64,000 bases of DNA from Natrarchaeobaculum aegyptiacum (GCF_002156705.1 NZ_CP019893.1:1922001-1986000), one strand, 5' to 3'; numbered from the stretch's first letter, positions 16,300 to 25,571 are shown. The notes: a model not told the origin generated them from the letters alone. A program made the numbers and translations.

Positions 16300-17783
16300 C
16301 GAGGCTCACCTCCCGTGGCTGGAGCACGCGCCCGACTCGAGCGTTCGTCCCGGCGTCGCTGTCGGTGTCCCTGCCGTCCGGCGCCGAGGACAGTCGAGAG
16401 TCGGTCGCCGGGTCCGACCTCGAGGGCGGTGACGCCGTCGAGGCGGGAGAGGTCTCGGCGCACCTGTTCGAACGCGACGTAGCGGTCGAATGCCGACTCG
16501 AGTTCGGTCAGGTTGTCGGTCTCGTAGAGAACCGAGGCGGCGATGACGACGACAACCTCGTTGCCGCGGGCGCGTGCGAGCGCGATCGTTTCACGGAGGT
16601 CGCCGGGGCGTTCGTCGTCGGTGAATATCACCGTTCGGCGACGCCGTTGCTGGTTGGTGAGCGTGGCTTTGAGCCCGTCTCTGAGTGACTCGACGGCGAC
16701 GTGTTCGGCCCCGCCTGCTCGCGCTTCGAAGAACGGGCGGAGTGTGTCCGCGAACGGATCGTCGTCGCTCCCGGTGATCGAGGTGAGGTGCGATCGGGCC
16801 GCGTCGCCGGTGAGGTGCCGTTCGGTGGCGCGACTCCCGTCGCTCGGGCGCAGATCGAGAAGTCGTCGCCTGATCGTCCGGTGGCCACTTCCCCCGGTGG
16901 CGTGCTCGAGGTGAGTCTCGATGCCGTCGTCGTCGACGGTAACGAGGCCGACTGGATCGCCACGGTCGATGGCGCGTTCGGCCATCGAGAGGGCGACCTC
17001 GCGGAGGTGATCGAACTTGGTGGCACCGGTCGGGCCGTCTGCGAGCGTCGAGCGGTTGTCGATCAGGAGCGTCGTTTCGCGGTTGATCTGGGTATCGTAC
17101 TCCCGGACGTAGGCCGTTCCGAAGCGTGCCGTCGCCTTCCAGTCGATTCTGTCTGCGGTGTCGCCGGGGACGTACTCACGAGCCTCCGCGGGTTCGTCGC
17201 CGGATCCGAGTCGGCCACCGTCGTGATCACCGTAGGCCGTGCCGATTCGTTCGCCGCCACGTCCGACGTGAACCGGTTCGGATTCGCGGGGTTCGACGGT
17301 GATCGTCGCCTGCACGTCGAGAGTGAGCGTCTCCCGGAAGCCGTCGGTGGCTGCGGTGACCGTGACGGGATCGAATTCGTGCCGGCCGGAGATCGGCCAT
17401 CTGACGTCTTCGTGATCGTCGGCGGCGACGGCACCCGGCTCGAGCGTCACCATCGGAGTCGTCTCCCCGGGTTCGATCGTCGCCTGTCGGGGGACGCCGG
17501 CGGTCACGGTGACCGACAGCGGCGTCGGATGGTCGAGTCTTGCGTGGAGTCCGACCGGAGTCACGTCGTCGGTCCGGACGGCGTCTCGCACCGCGCGCTG
17601 GTCGATCGAGAGCGTCTCCGTAACCGACTGTAGATCACGCGTAAACGCGACCTGTCGCCCGAGAAGCCAGCCCCCGACGAGGCCCGCCCCGACGAGCGCC
17701 AGAACGTCCTGTGTAAGGACGGCGTACCCGGTCAGAACGACGGCGATCGAGCCGTGTGTGCGTGTTTTCGTCGTGAAATCCAT
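16296..17783 (-). CDS. DUF58 domain protein
   Basis: DUF58 is identified by REYVPGDTADRIDWKATARF and by the VWA-like segment after it (TTLLIDNRSTLADG ... VGLVTVDDDG). An N-terminal pair of membrane helices (residues about 10-40) and a beta-rich domain precede it. DUF58 proteins are membrane-anchored partners of MoxR ATPases; they are encoded back to back here but on opposite strands. The start at 17783 (MDFTTKTRTHG) is chosen. An in-frame GTG at 17822, about 25 bp from an AT-rich TTATTC box, would add 13 residues. The protein is coupled to the downstream membrane protein by ATGA. Confidence 0.88.
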   Translation of the reverse strand: MDFTTKTRTHGSIAVVLTGYAVLTQDVLALVGAGLVGGWLLGRQVAFTRDLQSVTETLSIDQRAVRDAVRTDDVTPVGLHARLDHPTPLSVTVTAGVPRQATIEPGETTPMVTLEPGAVAADDHEDVRWPISGRHEFDPVTVTAATDGFRETLTLDVQATITVEPRESEPVHVGRGGERIGTAYGDHDGGRLGSGDEPAEAREYVPGDTADRIDWKATARFGTAYVREYDTQINRETTLLIDNRSTLADGPTGATKFDHLREVALSMAERAIDRGDPVGLVTVDDDGIETHLEHATGGSGHRTIRRRLLDLRPSDGSRATERHLTGDAARSHLTSITGSDDDPFADTLRPFFEARAGGAEHVAVESLRDGLKATLTNQQRRRRTVIFTDDERPGDLRETIALARARGNEVVVVIAASVLYETDNLTELESAFDRYVAFEQVRRDLSRLDGVTALEVGPGDRLSTVLGAGRQGHRQRRRDERSSRARAPATGGEPR

Positions 17784-17822
17784 CGTCTGTGTGGCCGTCG
17801 CCTCGACGGCACTGACTGTCAC

Positions 17823-17878
17823 GGTACATGGCGACTTCGATTGAATAACTTTTTGATTTTAGGGTCGAACGTAGATAT
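17823..17878. promoter_or_regulatory. Divergent promoter between DUF58 and DUF4129 genes
   Basis: The 56-base AT-rich stretch (TTGAATAACTTTTTGATTTT around 17841-17860) separates two oppositely directed genes of the same putative membrane system. It lets both be controlled from one place. The spacing would support leaderless transcripts from either GTG. Confidence 0.5.
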
Positions 17879-20161
17879 GTGAACTCGAGAGTGGATCGAC
17901 GAATATCTGTGGCGTCGCTGCTGGTCGTCTTGCTCGTTGCCGGGAGCGTCGCGACGGTCGGGGGGACGAGTGCGGCCGTCGATACGGGGGCCGACCCGGC
18001 GACTACGTCGGGCGCGACAGCGCCGCTACTGACGAACGAGGTGAGTGTTCAGGCAGATTCTGGCGACGCAAATCAGTCGGAACCCCACGTTAATCCCGAC
18101 GAATACGACGAAGACGGCGATCTATCCGACGTTCGCACCTGGCAGGTCCAGCAACTCGCGAACCACATCCAGAACGCCACCGACGACCTCGAGACGGGTG
18201 ACGACGTCGAGGACCACTTCGACGAGTCGTATCGGGAACACTACGACGAGTACGCCGGACTCGTCCGCGAGGACGGTGGATTCGACCAGTCTGACACCGA
18301 CTTCGCTACTGGGATCGACCTTCCCGACGCGTTCGAGGACGTGGCCGACGACCTCGTGACCTTCGCCGTCGCACTCGAGAGATACGACGACGTGGCCGAC
18401 GACTACGAGCGTGCTGTCGAGCGAGGCGACGAGGACAGCGCTCGCGATATCGCACTCGAGCTCGACGTCTACGCAGCCGAGGTCGAGGAGACGGGATCGC
18501 GACTCGACGAGCAGTTCGACGCGATCGAGGCCCACACCGCGGCCGACCTCGGTGACGCACCGGAGGCCGTCGCCTCACACCGTGACCGCGTCCGTGAGGC
18601 CCACGCGGACGTCGCAGCCGAGCAGTTCGTCGAGACGCCGATCGACGCGACGGCGGACGCAGACGCCATCACGCCGGCCGACACCGTCACCGTAACCGGT
18701 TCGATCGACGTCGACGACCGGTGGCCCGACGACCGTGAGGCCGTCACGATCGAGGTCAACGGCGATCCCCACACGGTCCCGCTCGTTCGAAATCCAGATC
18801 GCGAGGGGACCGGAATCGATCACGACGGGGACTTCTCACTCGAGTACCAGCCCGATCCGTTCGCCCCGACGACCGACGAACTGACCGTCACGTACGTCCC
18901 GACGCCGGGCATCGGGCATCGAGCGGCCGAAACGACGGTCCCGGTCGCCGTCGAACCCGTCGACCCATCGGTGTCGGTCTTCGGCCCGGAGCACGCCGCC
19001 TACGGTGACACCGTGCTCGTCGAAGCCGAACTCGAGGTCGACGGCGACCCCCTCGACGACGTTCCGATCGCCCTGAGCCTCGGGGGCGAGGAACTCGAGG
19101 TCCTCGAGACGACAGACGGTACTGTCGCGCAGCTCGTCACGATTCCCGCCGCCGTTCCTGCGGGCGAACCCGATCTGGTCGCGACCGTCGACCTCGAAGG
19201 GAGTGCGATCGGCACCGCCGAGGACTGGACGCCGGTGCGTGTCGACGAACTCGGGACGCAACTGTCGGTGACGGCCACGAGCGCCGAGGCGGACGACGAG
19301 ATCGTCGTCGACGGGACGTTACGGACCGACGGCGGCCAGCCAGTCGGCGGCCAGCCGATCCAGTTCGCCGTCGACGACGAACCAGCCGGGGAGACACAGA
19401 CGGCTTCGGATGGTTCCTTCGAGCAGTCGGTTTCTGCACCAGCAGACGGCGAGAACGCGACGGTCACGGCGTCGTTCGACGGTGGTAACGGAAACCTCGA
19501 GTCGACCCAGGAGCGAACGACCGTTCAGACGACGACGGGTTCCTGGCTCGAGGACCTCCCTGCGGTCGCGTTCGTCCTCGCCGGAAGTATCGTCCTCGGC
19601 GGCGTTCTGGTCGGTCTCTGGCGGTTGACTCGATATTACCGGACCAGTCGCGGTGGCACCGCCGGTAGACCCCTCGCGTCGAGCGGGCCGTCCCCGGGGA
19701 CACAGGGCATCTCGTTCGATCCGTCCGAGGGAACGTTCTCCGTAGAGAGGGGAGATGGGGTCGACGAGTCGATGTTCGACGATCGTCTCCCCGTTACGGT
19801 CGGTCCATCCCACGCCGAGGAACTCCTCAAACAGGCCTCGACGCAACTCTCGAACGGCCAGACCAACGACGCCGTCCAGTCGGCCTACGTCGCTGCCAGG
19901 ACCGAACTCCAGTCGTACTTCCCGGAGGGGAAGGCCCTCACGCACTGGGAGTTCCAGGAACGATATTCTGGCCCGCACGCCGACGCGCTGGCCGAAATCA
20001 CCGAACAGTACGAACGGGCGGCGTTCGGTCTCGAGCGAATTTCACGAGAAGAGGCATCGAACGTCGTCGTCTCGGCGCGTCATCTGGTCGAGGGGATGCG
20101 AGGCGGTGACGCCGACGCCGCTTCAGAATCGGGAGCCGACGGCGTCATCCTCGAGGAGTGA
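17879..20161 (+). CDS. Secreted/membrane DUF4129 protein with Ig-like repeats
   Basis: The 760-residue protein starts at GTG 17879 with a Sec-type signal (VASLLVVLLVAGSVATVGG). A long acidic helical region (residues about 60-230) follows, then three beta-rich Ig-like/CARDB-type domains (residues about 240-540). A membrane helix (AVAFVLAGSIVLGGVLVGLW, about 560-580) and a cytoplasmic DUF4129 domain near the C-terminus (HAEELLKQASTQLSNGQTND to SARHLVEGM) complete it. DUF4129 is often attached to transglutaminase-like proteins in MoxR/DUF58 operons. The outer domains suggest a cell-envelope role; this is inferred. Confidence 0.82.
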   Translation: MNSRVDRRISVASLLVVLLVAGSVATVGGTSAAVDTGADPATTSGATAPLLTNEVSVQADSGDANQSEPHVNPDEYDEDGDLSDVRTWQVQQLANHIQNATDDLETGDDVEDHFDESYREHYDEYAGLVREDGGFDQSDTDFATGIDLPDAFEDVADDLVTFAVALERYDDVADDYERAVERGDEDSARDIALELDVYAAEVEETGSRLDEQFDAIEAHTAADLGDAPEAVASHRDRVREAHADVAAEQFVETPIDATADADAITPADTVTVTGSIDVDDRWPDDREAVTIEVNGDPHTVPLVRNPDREGTGIDHDGDFSLEYQPDPFAPTTDELTVTYVPTPGIGHRAAETTVPVAVEPVDPSVSVFGPEHAAYGDTVLVEAELEVDGDPLDDVPIALSLGGEELEVLETTDGTVAQLVTIPAAVPAGEPDLVATVDLEGSAIGTAEDWTPVRVDELGTQLSVTATSAEADDEIVVDGTLRTDGGQPVGGQPIQFAVDDEPAGETQTASDGSFEQSVSAPADGENATVTASFDGGNGNLESTQERTTVQTTTGSWLEDLPAVAFVLAGSIVLGGVLVGLWRLTRYYRTSRGGTAGRPLASSGPSPGTQGISFDPSEGTFSVERGDGVDESMFDDRLPVTVGPSHAEELLKQASTQLSNGQTNDAVQSAYVAARTELQSYFPEGKALTHWEFQERYSGPHADALAEITEQYERAAFGLERISREEASNVVVSARHLVEGMRGGDADAASESGADGVILEE

Positions 20162-20257
20162 ACTTCACTGGGCGATTTCGATCGCTGCCAGCCTCTGCAT
20201 TGTTATCTCACACGAAACCGTTCAATTTTTACGAATCTGGGGAAAACAAGATCTTCG

Positions 20258-21370
20258 ATGAGTATCGGTCGACCCATCCGTCTCCTCGCCGTGCGGATTC
20301 GGCGTCTCTGCCCACCCGATCTCGCGGCGATCCTCGCGTTGACGATCCTCGTCAACGTGGTGGCAGTGACGCCGGGACTTCGAGCGTCGGCGGTGCGGAT
20401 CCCGCTGGGGCTCTTCTTTCTCCTCGTGGTACCGGGGTACGCTGTTCTCGCGGTGGTCTACCCCGAGTCCGGCGACGCACCAGCCGCTGATCGCTTGCGG
20501 TCAGCTGGTGGGTCGTCCGCCATGGGGACGGGTGGCTCGACCGGCGTCGATGTGCGCGATCGACCGCTGGTCTCGAACGGCGAGTCTCCCGCCGGTGGCG
20601 CACGCGGTATCGACGGGATCGAGCGAATCGTTCTGGCCGCCGTTTGTAGCGTCGCTATCGTGCCGCTGATCGGCCTCGTCTTGCACGCGAGTCCCTGGGG
20701 TATCAGCGGCGGGTCGTACCTGCTTGCCACGTCCGCGTTCGTCGTCGCGACGACGATCGTTGCCATCCAGCGCCGGCGCGCCCTTCCAGCGTCAGCACGC
20801 TATTCGTTCCCCGTTACAGACTGGGTCGAAACCGGGCGATCTCACCTCGTCGCGGCTCCCACGCGCATGGACGCACTCCTGAACGTCGCGGTGGTCGCGT
20901 CGCTCCTCGTCGCCGCCGGTGCCGTCGGCTTCGCCGTCGCGACGCCAGCGGTCGGTGAACAGTACTCTGCGGTCTACGTCGGGACCGAAGACGAAGACGG
21001 CGAGTTCCTCGCGGCGAATTATCCGTCGACACTCGAGGTCGGCGACGCAGCCGACGTGGTCGTCGGCGTCGAGAACGCCGAACAGCGCCCGGTGGAGTAC
21101 ACGGTCGTGGCGGTCGAACAGGAGATCGACCGTCACGACGAGACCACGGTTTCCGTGACCGACCAGCGTGAACTCGAGCGGTTCGAGCCCGAACTCGACC
21201 ACGGTGATAGCTGGACGCAGACGCACGCGATCGAGCCGACGGTCGACGGCGAGGTTCGGATCGTCTGGCTGCTCTTTACCGACTCGGTCCCTGCCGAGGA
21301 CGATCTCTCGATTTCGGCAGCCGACGAGTACGTGCACCTCTGGCTCGACGTCGAGGAACCACTGGAGTGA
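20258..21370 (+). CDS. DUF1616 membrane protein
   Basis: The 370-residue protein begins with PPDLAAILALTILVNVVAV and GLFFLLVVPGYAVLAVVYP, the hallmark of DUF1616. More membrane helices and a second conserved part (EQYSAVYVGTEDEDGEFLAANYPSTLEVGD) follow. The external C-terminal half looks like a beta-sandwich (VVVGVENAEQRPVEYTVVAV). DUF1616 proteins occur in archaea and are often next to surface-polymer or glycosylation genes; no reaction is known. A TATA-like TTTTTACG (20226-20233) lies about 29 bp before the ATG, so this gene probably has its own leaderless transcript. Confidence 0.85.
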   Translation: MSIGRPIRLLAVRIRRLCPPDLAAILALTILVNVVAVTPGLRASAVRIPLGLFFLLVVPGYAVLAVVYPESGDAPAADRLRSAGGSSAMGTGGSTGVDVRDRPLVSNGESPAGGARGIDGIERIVLAAVCSVAIVPLIGLVLHASPWGISGGSYLLATSAFVVATTIVAIQRRRALPASARYSFPVTDWVETGRSHLVAAPTRMDALLNVAVVASLLVAAGAVGFAVATPAVGEQYSAVYVGTEDEDGEFLAANYPSTLEVGDAADVVVGVENAEQRPVEYTVVAVEQEIDRHDETTVSVTDQRELERFEPELDHGDSWTQTHAIEPTVDGEVRIVWLLFTDSVPAEDDLSISAADEYVHLWLDVEEPLE

Positions 21371-21380
21371 TCGGGGTAGA

Positions 21381-21902
21381 TCAGCCTGTGTTCGCGTCCG
21401 TTCGACCGGCCGGTGAGCGGTCGACGCGTCGGCGAAGCTGCCAGAGGGCCGCCGCGATTACGCTCGAGAGGGCTGCTGGCAACCAGTCAGAGCTGTGAAA
21501 GAGGTTGCCAGCGGGTGGTCGGTACTCGGTGAGCGGCCAGAAGATGGGGTAGGTGTATCCCGTTCTGGTGACGAGCAGCGCGTCGAGGACGTGATGTGAG
21601 GCGACGCCGACTGCGAGGAGCGCGATCACCCGTCGTCGGTAGGCGGGACCGACGAGTAACGACCACAGTAACAGCGTAACGACCGTGCCGCCGAGTGTGT
21701 GCAGCGCGAACCAGTCCCACGGGATGCCGAGTACAGCCATCACCTCGTATCGGGAGATGAGGAGGTTGATCTTCGCCAGATCCGGCAGGGCGGCGCCGAT
21801 CATGACGACGGTCACGTGTGCCGGTCGAATCCACTCGTACCGGAACGAGAGGATCGTCCCGAGGATGTACCCCGCGAGGACGTGCGTCAGCAGGTCAGGC
21901 AT
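21381..21902 (-). CDS. YdjM-like membrane-bound metal-dependent hydrolase family protein
   Basis: The 173-residue protein has four or five membrane helices. It also has the family landmarks: an N-terminal PDLLTHVLAGYILG, then MIGAALPDLAKI, and later VASHHVLDAL. The conserved His/Asp residues (H7, D at ALPDL, HH and D of HHVLD) are those used to propose metal binding. The reaction is unknown; some relatives are linked to lipids. It overlaps the upstream leftward gene by eight bases, so they form an operon. The gene is convergent with the DUF1616 gene, with 10 bases between the stops. Confidence 0.82.
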   Translation of the reverse strand: MPDLLTHVLAGYILGTILSFRYEWIRPAHVTVVMIGAALPDLAKINLLISRYEVMAVLGIPWDWFALHTLGGTVVTLLLWSLLVGPAYRRRVIALLAVGVASHHVLDALLVTRTGYTYPIFWPLTEYRPPAGNLFHSSDWLPAALSSVIAAALWQLRRRVDRSPAGRTDANTG

Positions 21903-22569
21903 CGTCGTTCCCCGGTGTGGTCGTCGTTGCGTTTCTCTCGGCGGTCGTTACGGTGGGCGGGTCGTCAGTGGCCGTTTCGTGGACTCGCTCCCGGTGGATC
22001 GTTCGCTGCGGTTGCCGCTGGTGGTGACCCTGAACGCACGCCTCTGGTCGTGCTTGTACGGCCGGTGTCGCCCGTGGAACGAACGCGAGTTGCGCCCGAT
22101 CGAACCGCCAGCCACGGACGAATCGAACGACGACCCAGAGCACCGCCACCGCCGAGACGCCGTACATGTAGTACGATTCCCACGGTTCGCGGGTCTCGCT
22201 CCCGACGACGACGATCGTCGACTCGTCGACGAGGTCACCGGTGACGAGTTCCCGTGAGTCCATCGATGGCTCGGCGACGTAACCCTCGAGGACGAACTCG
22301 GTCGTCCGGTCGTCGCCGTAGGTGACTTCCATGACTACCGGGTCGGTCTCGACGATCGTTCCGACTACAACGACCCGCTCGCCGACGTATGCGTCCGGCT
22401 CGGGGGCGAACTCGTCTTCGGTCGGGAGTCGATCGCCCAGCGGTTCGTTTCCGACTTCGCCGTAGCCGACGATCAGGCCGACGAGACAGCCGACGAGAGC
22501 GATGGCGATCAGGACGCGACCAATCTGGCCAAACGGTTCGTGCGTCGTCATCCGTCGATACTCGGTCAC
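21895..22569 (-). CDS. Membrane-anchored protein with an OB-like domain
   Basis: The 224-residue protein has an N-terminal membrane helix (RVLIAIALVGCLVGLIVGYG). An extracytoplasmic beta-rich segment follows (AYVGERVVVVGTIVETDPVVMEV and LVTGDLVDESTIVVVGSE), like an OB or cytochrome-maturation fold. A second helix (YYMYGVSAVAVLWVVVRFV) leads to a basic cytoplasmic region (RGWRFDRAQLAFVPR). The GTG at 22569 is preferred because GGAG lies six bases upstream; an ATG at 22551 is the alternative. The last 50 residues overlap no other domain and are Thr/Arg-rich. Function unknown; it is coupled to the YdjM-like gene. Confidence 0.65.
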   Translation of the reverse strand: MTEYRRMTTHEPFGQIGRVLIAIALVGCLVGLIVGYGEVGNEPLGDRLPTEDEFAPEPDAYVGERVVVVGTIVETDPVVMEVTYGDDRTTEFVLEGYVAEPSMDSRELVTGDLVDESTIVVVGSETREPWESYYMYGVSAVAVLWVVVRFVRGWRFDRAQLAFVPRATPAVQARPEACVQGHHQRQPQRTIHRERVHETATDDPPTVTTAERNATTTTPGNDDA

Positions 22570-22682
22570 CTGCTCTCCGACGCTGGCTAACCTATTCTTT
22601 TCGGTTCGTCTGTCGTTCGTTTTTCTATGATTGGTTATGCGCTATCTATCTCTAAATAATTATTCTACTTGATATCGATATA

Positions 22683-22690
22683 ATTTATAC
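22683..22690 (+). promoter_or_regulatory. TATA-like box of the lasso-peptide operon
   Basis: ATTTATAC is centred about 26 bp before the PqqD-like ATG at 22713, so the mRNA should begin at or next to the start codon. The preceding 70 bases are unusually AT-rich (for example TCTAAATAATTATTCTAC) and could hold regulator sites. Confidence 0.65.
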
Positions 22691-22712
22691 CACTGGATGG
22701 ATTGTACTGTCT

Positions 22713-23024
22713 ATGGGGAACGGAGACGAATTACCCGGAACTGCGGTGATAGTCGCGACGGACGACCAGCTCGCCACGACGGTGGACGACGAGACGGTCC
22801 TCTTGCAGACCGATACCGGTACGTACTACGGTTTCAACGAAGTCGCTGCCCGCGTCTGGGACGTCGTTCAGGAAGCCACGACAGTGACCGAAGTCGTCGA
22901 GACCATCCGCGCCGAGTACGACGTCGACGCGTCACAGTGTCGACGCGACGTCGAATCGATCCTCCACGAGATGGAAGCGGCCGACCTCGTTCGGATCGAC
23001 CTCGAGCCGGCGACGGCCGACTGA
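22713..23024 (+). CDS. PqqD-like RiPP recognition element (lasso B1-type)
   Basis: The 103-residue protein is a winged-helix PqqD/RRE domain: DDQLATTVDDETVLLQTDTG, YYGFNEVAARVWDVVQEAT, then DVESILHEMEAADLVRID. In split lasso systems this free-standing domain (B1 or E) binds the precursor leader and presents it to the peptidase and the cyclase. It is the first gene of the operon. It is 12 bases from the B2 gene and has a clear leaderless promoter. The matching leader motif is present in the precursor encoded at 25572. Confidence 0.9.
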   Translation: MGNGDELPGTAVIVATDDQLATTVDDETVLLQTDTGTYYGFNEVAARVWDVVQEATTVTEVVETIRAEYDVDASQCRRDVESILHEMEAADLVRIDLEPATAD

Positions 23025-23036
23025 CACCGTCAGCGT

Positions 23037-23540
23037 ATGGGTCGAGTCGCCGGGTTCCTCGCCGTGTCGGTGGGTGAGAAGTTCCGACTACTCCTCGCTG
23101 CAACCGTGCTCCTGACCGTTCGCGTCGGGATCGTGGTCGGATCGTTCGACCAGTGCAGACGCTGGCTGCTGGTACCGGCCCGACTCCTCTCGGGGATCGT
23201 CCCCGGCTCCCCGTCACCGGTCCGCGTCGCGTGGGCGGTCGACGCGGCCGATCGATCCATTCCGGGCCACCGAACCTGCCTGATGCGCTCGCTCTCGTCG
23301 GAGGTGCTCCACGTTCTCTACGGCCACGACGTGGTCCACCGGATCGGCGTCGACGCGAATCCGCCACCGGACGCTGACCGGCCACGCCGGCCGTCGCGCG
23401 CGGCCATCACACCACCCGCTGGGATCGACTTCGAGGCGCACAGCTGGATCGAGTACGACGGGGAGGTCATCATCGGTCACCTCGAGGACCTCTCCCGGTT
23501 CGAACCGCTGCCGCCGTTGAACGACCACGGGGACCCATGA
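23037..23540 (+). CDS. Lasso peptide B2 protein (transglutaminase-like leader peptidase)
   Basis: The 167-residue protein matches the lasso B2 family. An N-terminal hydrophobic helix (FRLLLAATVLLTVRVGIV) is followed by the Cys of GHRTCLMRSL (C81), the His of FEAHSWIEYDG (H135) and an Asp (D141). These form the papain/transglutaminase-like triad that removes the leader. Spacing and order are those of bacterial B2 proteins, with the leader-binding part supplied by the separate PqqD-like gene upstream. Its 3' end overlaps the cyclase gene by ATGA, so the two are made together. Confidence 0.9.
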   Translation: MGRVAGFLAVSVGEKFRLLLAATVLLTVRVGIVVGSFDQCRRWLLVPARLLSGIVPGSPSPVRVAWAVDAADRSIPGHRTCLMRSLSSEVLHVLYGHDVVHRIGVDANPPPDADRPRRPSRAAITPPAGIDFEAHSWIEYDGEVIIGHLEDLSRFEPLPPLNDHGDP

Positions 23541-25510
23541 GCGGGATCTGTGGGGTCTTCGATCGGGCCGATGGGTCGGTGATGGGCGACGACGTGGCGA
23601 CGGTTCACGCCGAGCTTTCCCACCGTGGCCCGGACGGTGACGGACTCTGGCGAGCCGACCGGGTGGGGCTGGGCCACCACCAACTCGAGACGACGCCGCA
23701 GGCCCGGTTCGACGACCAGCCGATCGTCACCGACGACCTCGTCGTTACCGCTGACGCTCGCCTCGACAACCGCGAGGCGCTGCTCGCCGCCCTTGCCGTT
23801 GCAGCGCCATACGAACGGGTCCCGGACAGCCAGCTCGTCTCGGCGGCCTACCGGCGGTGGGGACCACAGTGCGTCGAGCACCTGCTCGGGTCGTTCGCGT
23901 TCGCCATCTGGGATCGACGGGCGAACCGACTGTTCTGTGCCCGCGACCGCATCGGCGTCAAACCGCTGTACTATCACGCAGGCGACGACGCGTTCGCGTT
24001 CGCCTCCGAACCCGGCTCGCTCCTCACACTCGAGGCCGTCCCGGACGGCATCGACGACCGGCGTATTGGCGACTTCCTCACTGGCCGGCTCGAGGACGAG
24101 CGCGTCTCGTTTTACGAGTCGATCGAACGACTGCCGCCGGCCCACGCGATAATCGTGACTGCCACCGACGCCGATCGCTGGCAGTACTGGGACCTCGACC
24201 CGACGCGGACGATCACGCTCGCCTCGGACGCGGCTTACGAACGCGAGTTCCGCCGGTTGCTCGAGCAGGCCGTTCGCTGTCGGCTGCGCGCGCCAAGCCG
24301 GGATGGCGCGGCCGGTTCCCGGAACACTCGAGTCGAAACCCCACGTCAGGGAGGTGTCGGCACCGAACTGAGCGGTGGACTCGACTCCTCGTCGATTACG
24401 GTACTGGCGAGGGACCTGTTGCCGGACGACGTTTCGCTCCCGACGTTCTCGAACGTCTTCGAGGATGCGCCCTCGAGCGACGAACGGGAGTTCATCGACC
24501 CGATCGCCGATCGCAACGGGATCGTCCCCGAGTACGTCTTCCTCGACGAGCGCGGCGTCCTCACCGATCGAGAGCGCGTCTTCGGGGGCCTCGACGTGCC
24601 GCCGCACAACACCCTTCACTTCGGCGAGTGGACGCTGTTGAACCGTGCATCCGACGCCGGGGTCTCGGTCCTGTTGAACGGGGCCGTCGGGGACAGTGCG
24701 ACCAACTACGGGCTGGGACTGTTACCGCAGTGGTTTCGAACGGGTCGCTGGCGAGCGCTCGCCCGCGAACTCACCGCGATGAGTGAGGTCCTTCGAACCT
24801 CCAGACCGCAGGCGTTCCGTGACCACGTTCTGACGCCGCTGGTTCCACCGCCTGCGAAACGACAGTACCGTCGGTTGCGCGGCGAACCAATTCTCGAGGC
24901 GGCGGCCAACCCGACGCTCGCCGACTCGTTCGTCGACCGGGTCGACCTCCGGAAGCGGTACCGTCGCCTCGATTCGACGTCGGTCCGGAGCCAGACCACC
25001 GATCGCCTGCGCCAGTATCGCTCGCTTCGGTCGGGTCGACACGCGGCGAACCTCGAGGTGCGTGATCACCTCTGTAGCGCGGTCGGCATCGAACCACGGT
25101 ACCCGTTTACCGACGCCCGACTGCTCGAGTTTTCGCTCGCGATCCCACCCACACAACAGTTTTCCGACGGGTACACGCGGTCGATCGTTCGGCGGTCACT
25201 CGACGACCTGTTACCGGCGGTCGTGCAGTGGCGACCCTGGAAGACGATGTTGAACGAAGGCTTCTGGAACGCACTCGCGCGCGAAGACGACGCCCTTCAG
25301 ACACTGATCGCCGACCCCGCGCCCGTCGACGACTACGTCGATCCCGACGCGCTGGCGCGTGCGTACGACCGGTTCGACGCCGACCCGACGTCGACGGACG
25401 CCCGCGCCCTCTGGCGGGCCCTCTCGCTGTCGACCTGGCTCGAGTGCCAGCCAGCGCGGCCATCGACAGCAACCACGGGAACACTCGAGCCAGTGAATAA
25501 TTCCGAATGA
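23537..25510 (+). CDS. Lasso macrolactam synthetase (asparagine synthetase-like, C protein)
   Basis: The 657-residue protein has an N-terminal class II glutaminase-like domain (residues 1 to about 200; SHRGPDGDG, RLDNREALL, FAFAIWDRR, DRIGVKPLYY) and a C-terminal AsnB-type ATP pyrophosphatase domain (ELSGGLDSSS). Canonical AsnB starts MCGI with nucleophile Cys2. Here it is MSGICG, with Ser in that place, so glutamine hydrolysis is unlikely. Lasso cyclases adenylate the acidic side chain at position 7-9 of the core and let the core N-terminus attack it. The gene overlaps B2 by ATGA and is 61 bases before the precursor gene. An ordinary asparagine synthetase is less likely. Confidence 0.88.
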   Translation: MSGICGVFDRADGSVMGDDVATVHAELSHRGPDGDGLWRADRVGLGHHQLETTPQARFDDQPIVTDDLVVTADARLDNREALLAALAVAAPYERVPDSQLVSAAYRRWGPQCVEHLLGSFAFAIWDRRANRLFCARDRIGVKPLYYHAGDDAFAFASEPGSLLTLEAVPDGIDDRRIGDFLTGRLEDERVSFYESIERLPPAHAIIVTATDADRWQYWDLDPTRTITLASDAAYEREFRRLLEQAVRCRLRAPSRDGAAGSRNTRVETPRQGGVGTELSGGLDSSSITVLARDLLPDDVSLPTFSNVFEDAPSSDEREFIDPIADRNGIVPEYVFLDERGVLTDRERVFGGLDVPPHNTLHFGEWTLLNRASDAGVSVLLNGAVGDSATNYGLGLLPQWFRTGRWRALARELTAMSEVLRTSRPQAFRDHVLTPLVPPPAKRQYRRLRGEPILEAAANPTLADSFVDRVDLRKRYRRLDSTSVRSQTTDRLRQYRSLRSGRHAANLEVRDHLCSAVGIEPRYPFTDARLLEFSLAIPPTQQFSDGYTRSIVRRSLDDLLPAVVQWRPWKTMLNEGFWNALAREDDALQTLIADPAPVDDYVDPDALARAYDRFDADPTSTDARALWRALSLSTWLECQPARPSTATTGTLEPVNNSE

Positions 25511-25543
25511 CGCTTCTAGTAATTACACAATAGCTAGATGAAA

Positions 25544-25549
25544 TTTATG
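25544..25549 (+). promoter_or_regulatory. TATA-like box of the lasso precursor
   Basis: TTTATG within AAATTTATGTGG is centred about 26 bp before ATG 25572. The precursor therefore seems to have its own leaderless transcript, separate from or added to read-through from the cyclase operon. This would let the peptide be made in excess of its enzymes. Confidence 0.6.
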
Positions 25550-25571
25550 TGGGTGGGGGTTCAACCATCTG

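Noticed and set aside
23537-25510. Ordinary asparagine synthetase
   Set aside because: Nucleophile Cys is missing and the gene is coupled to B2 and placed before a lasso precursor, so a cyclase fits better.
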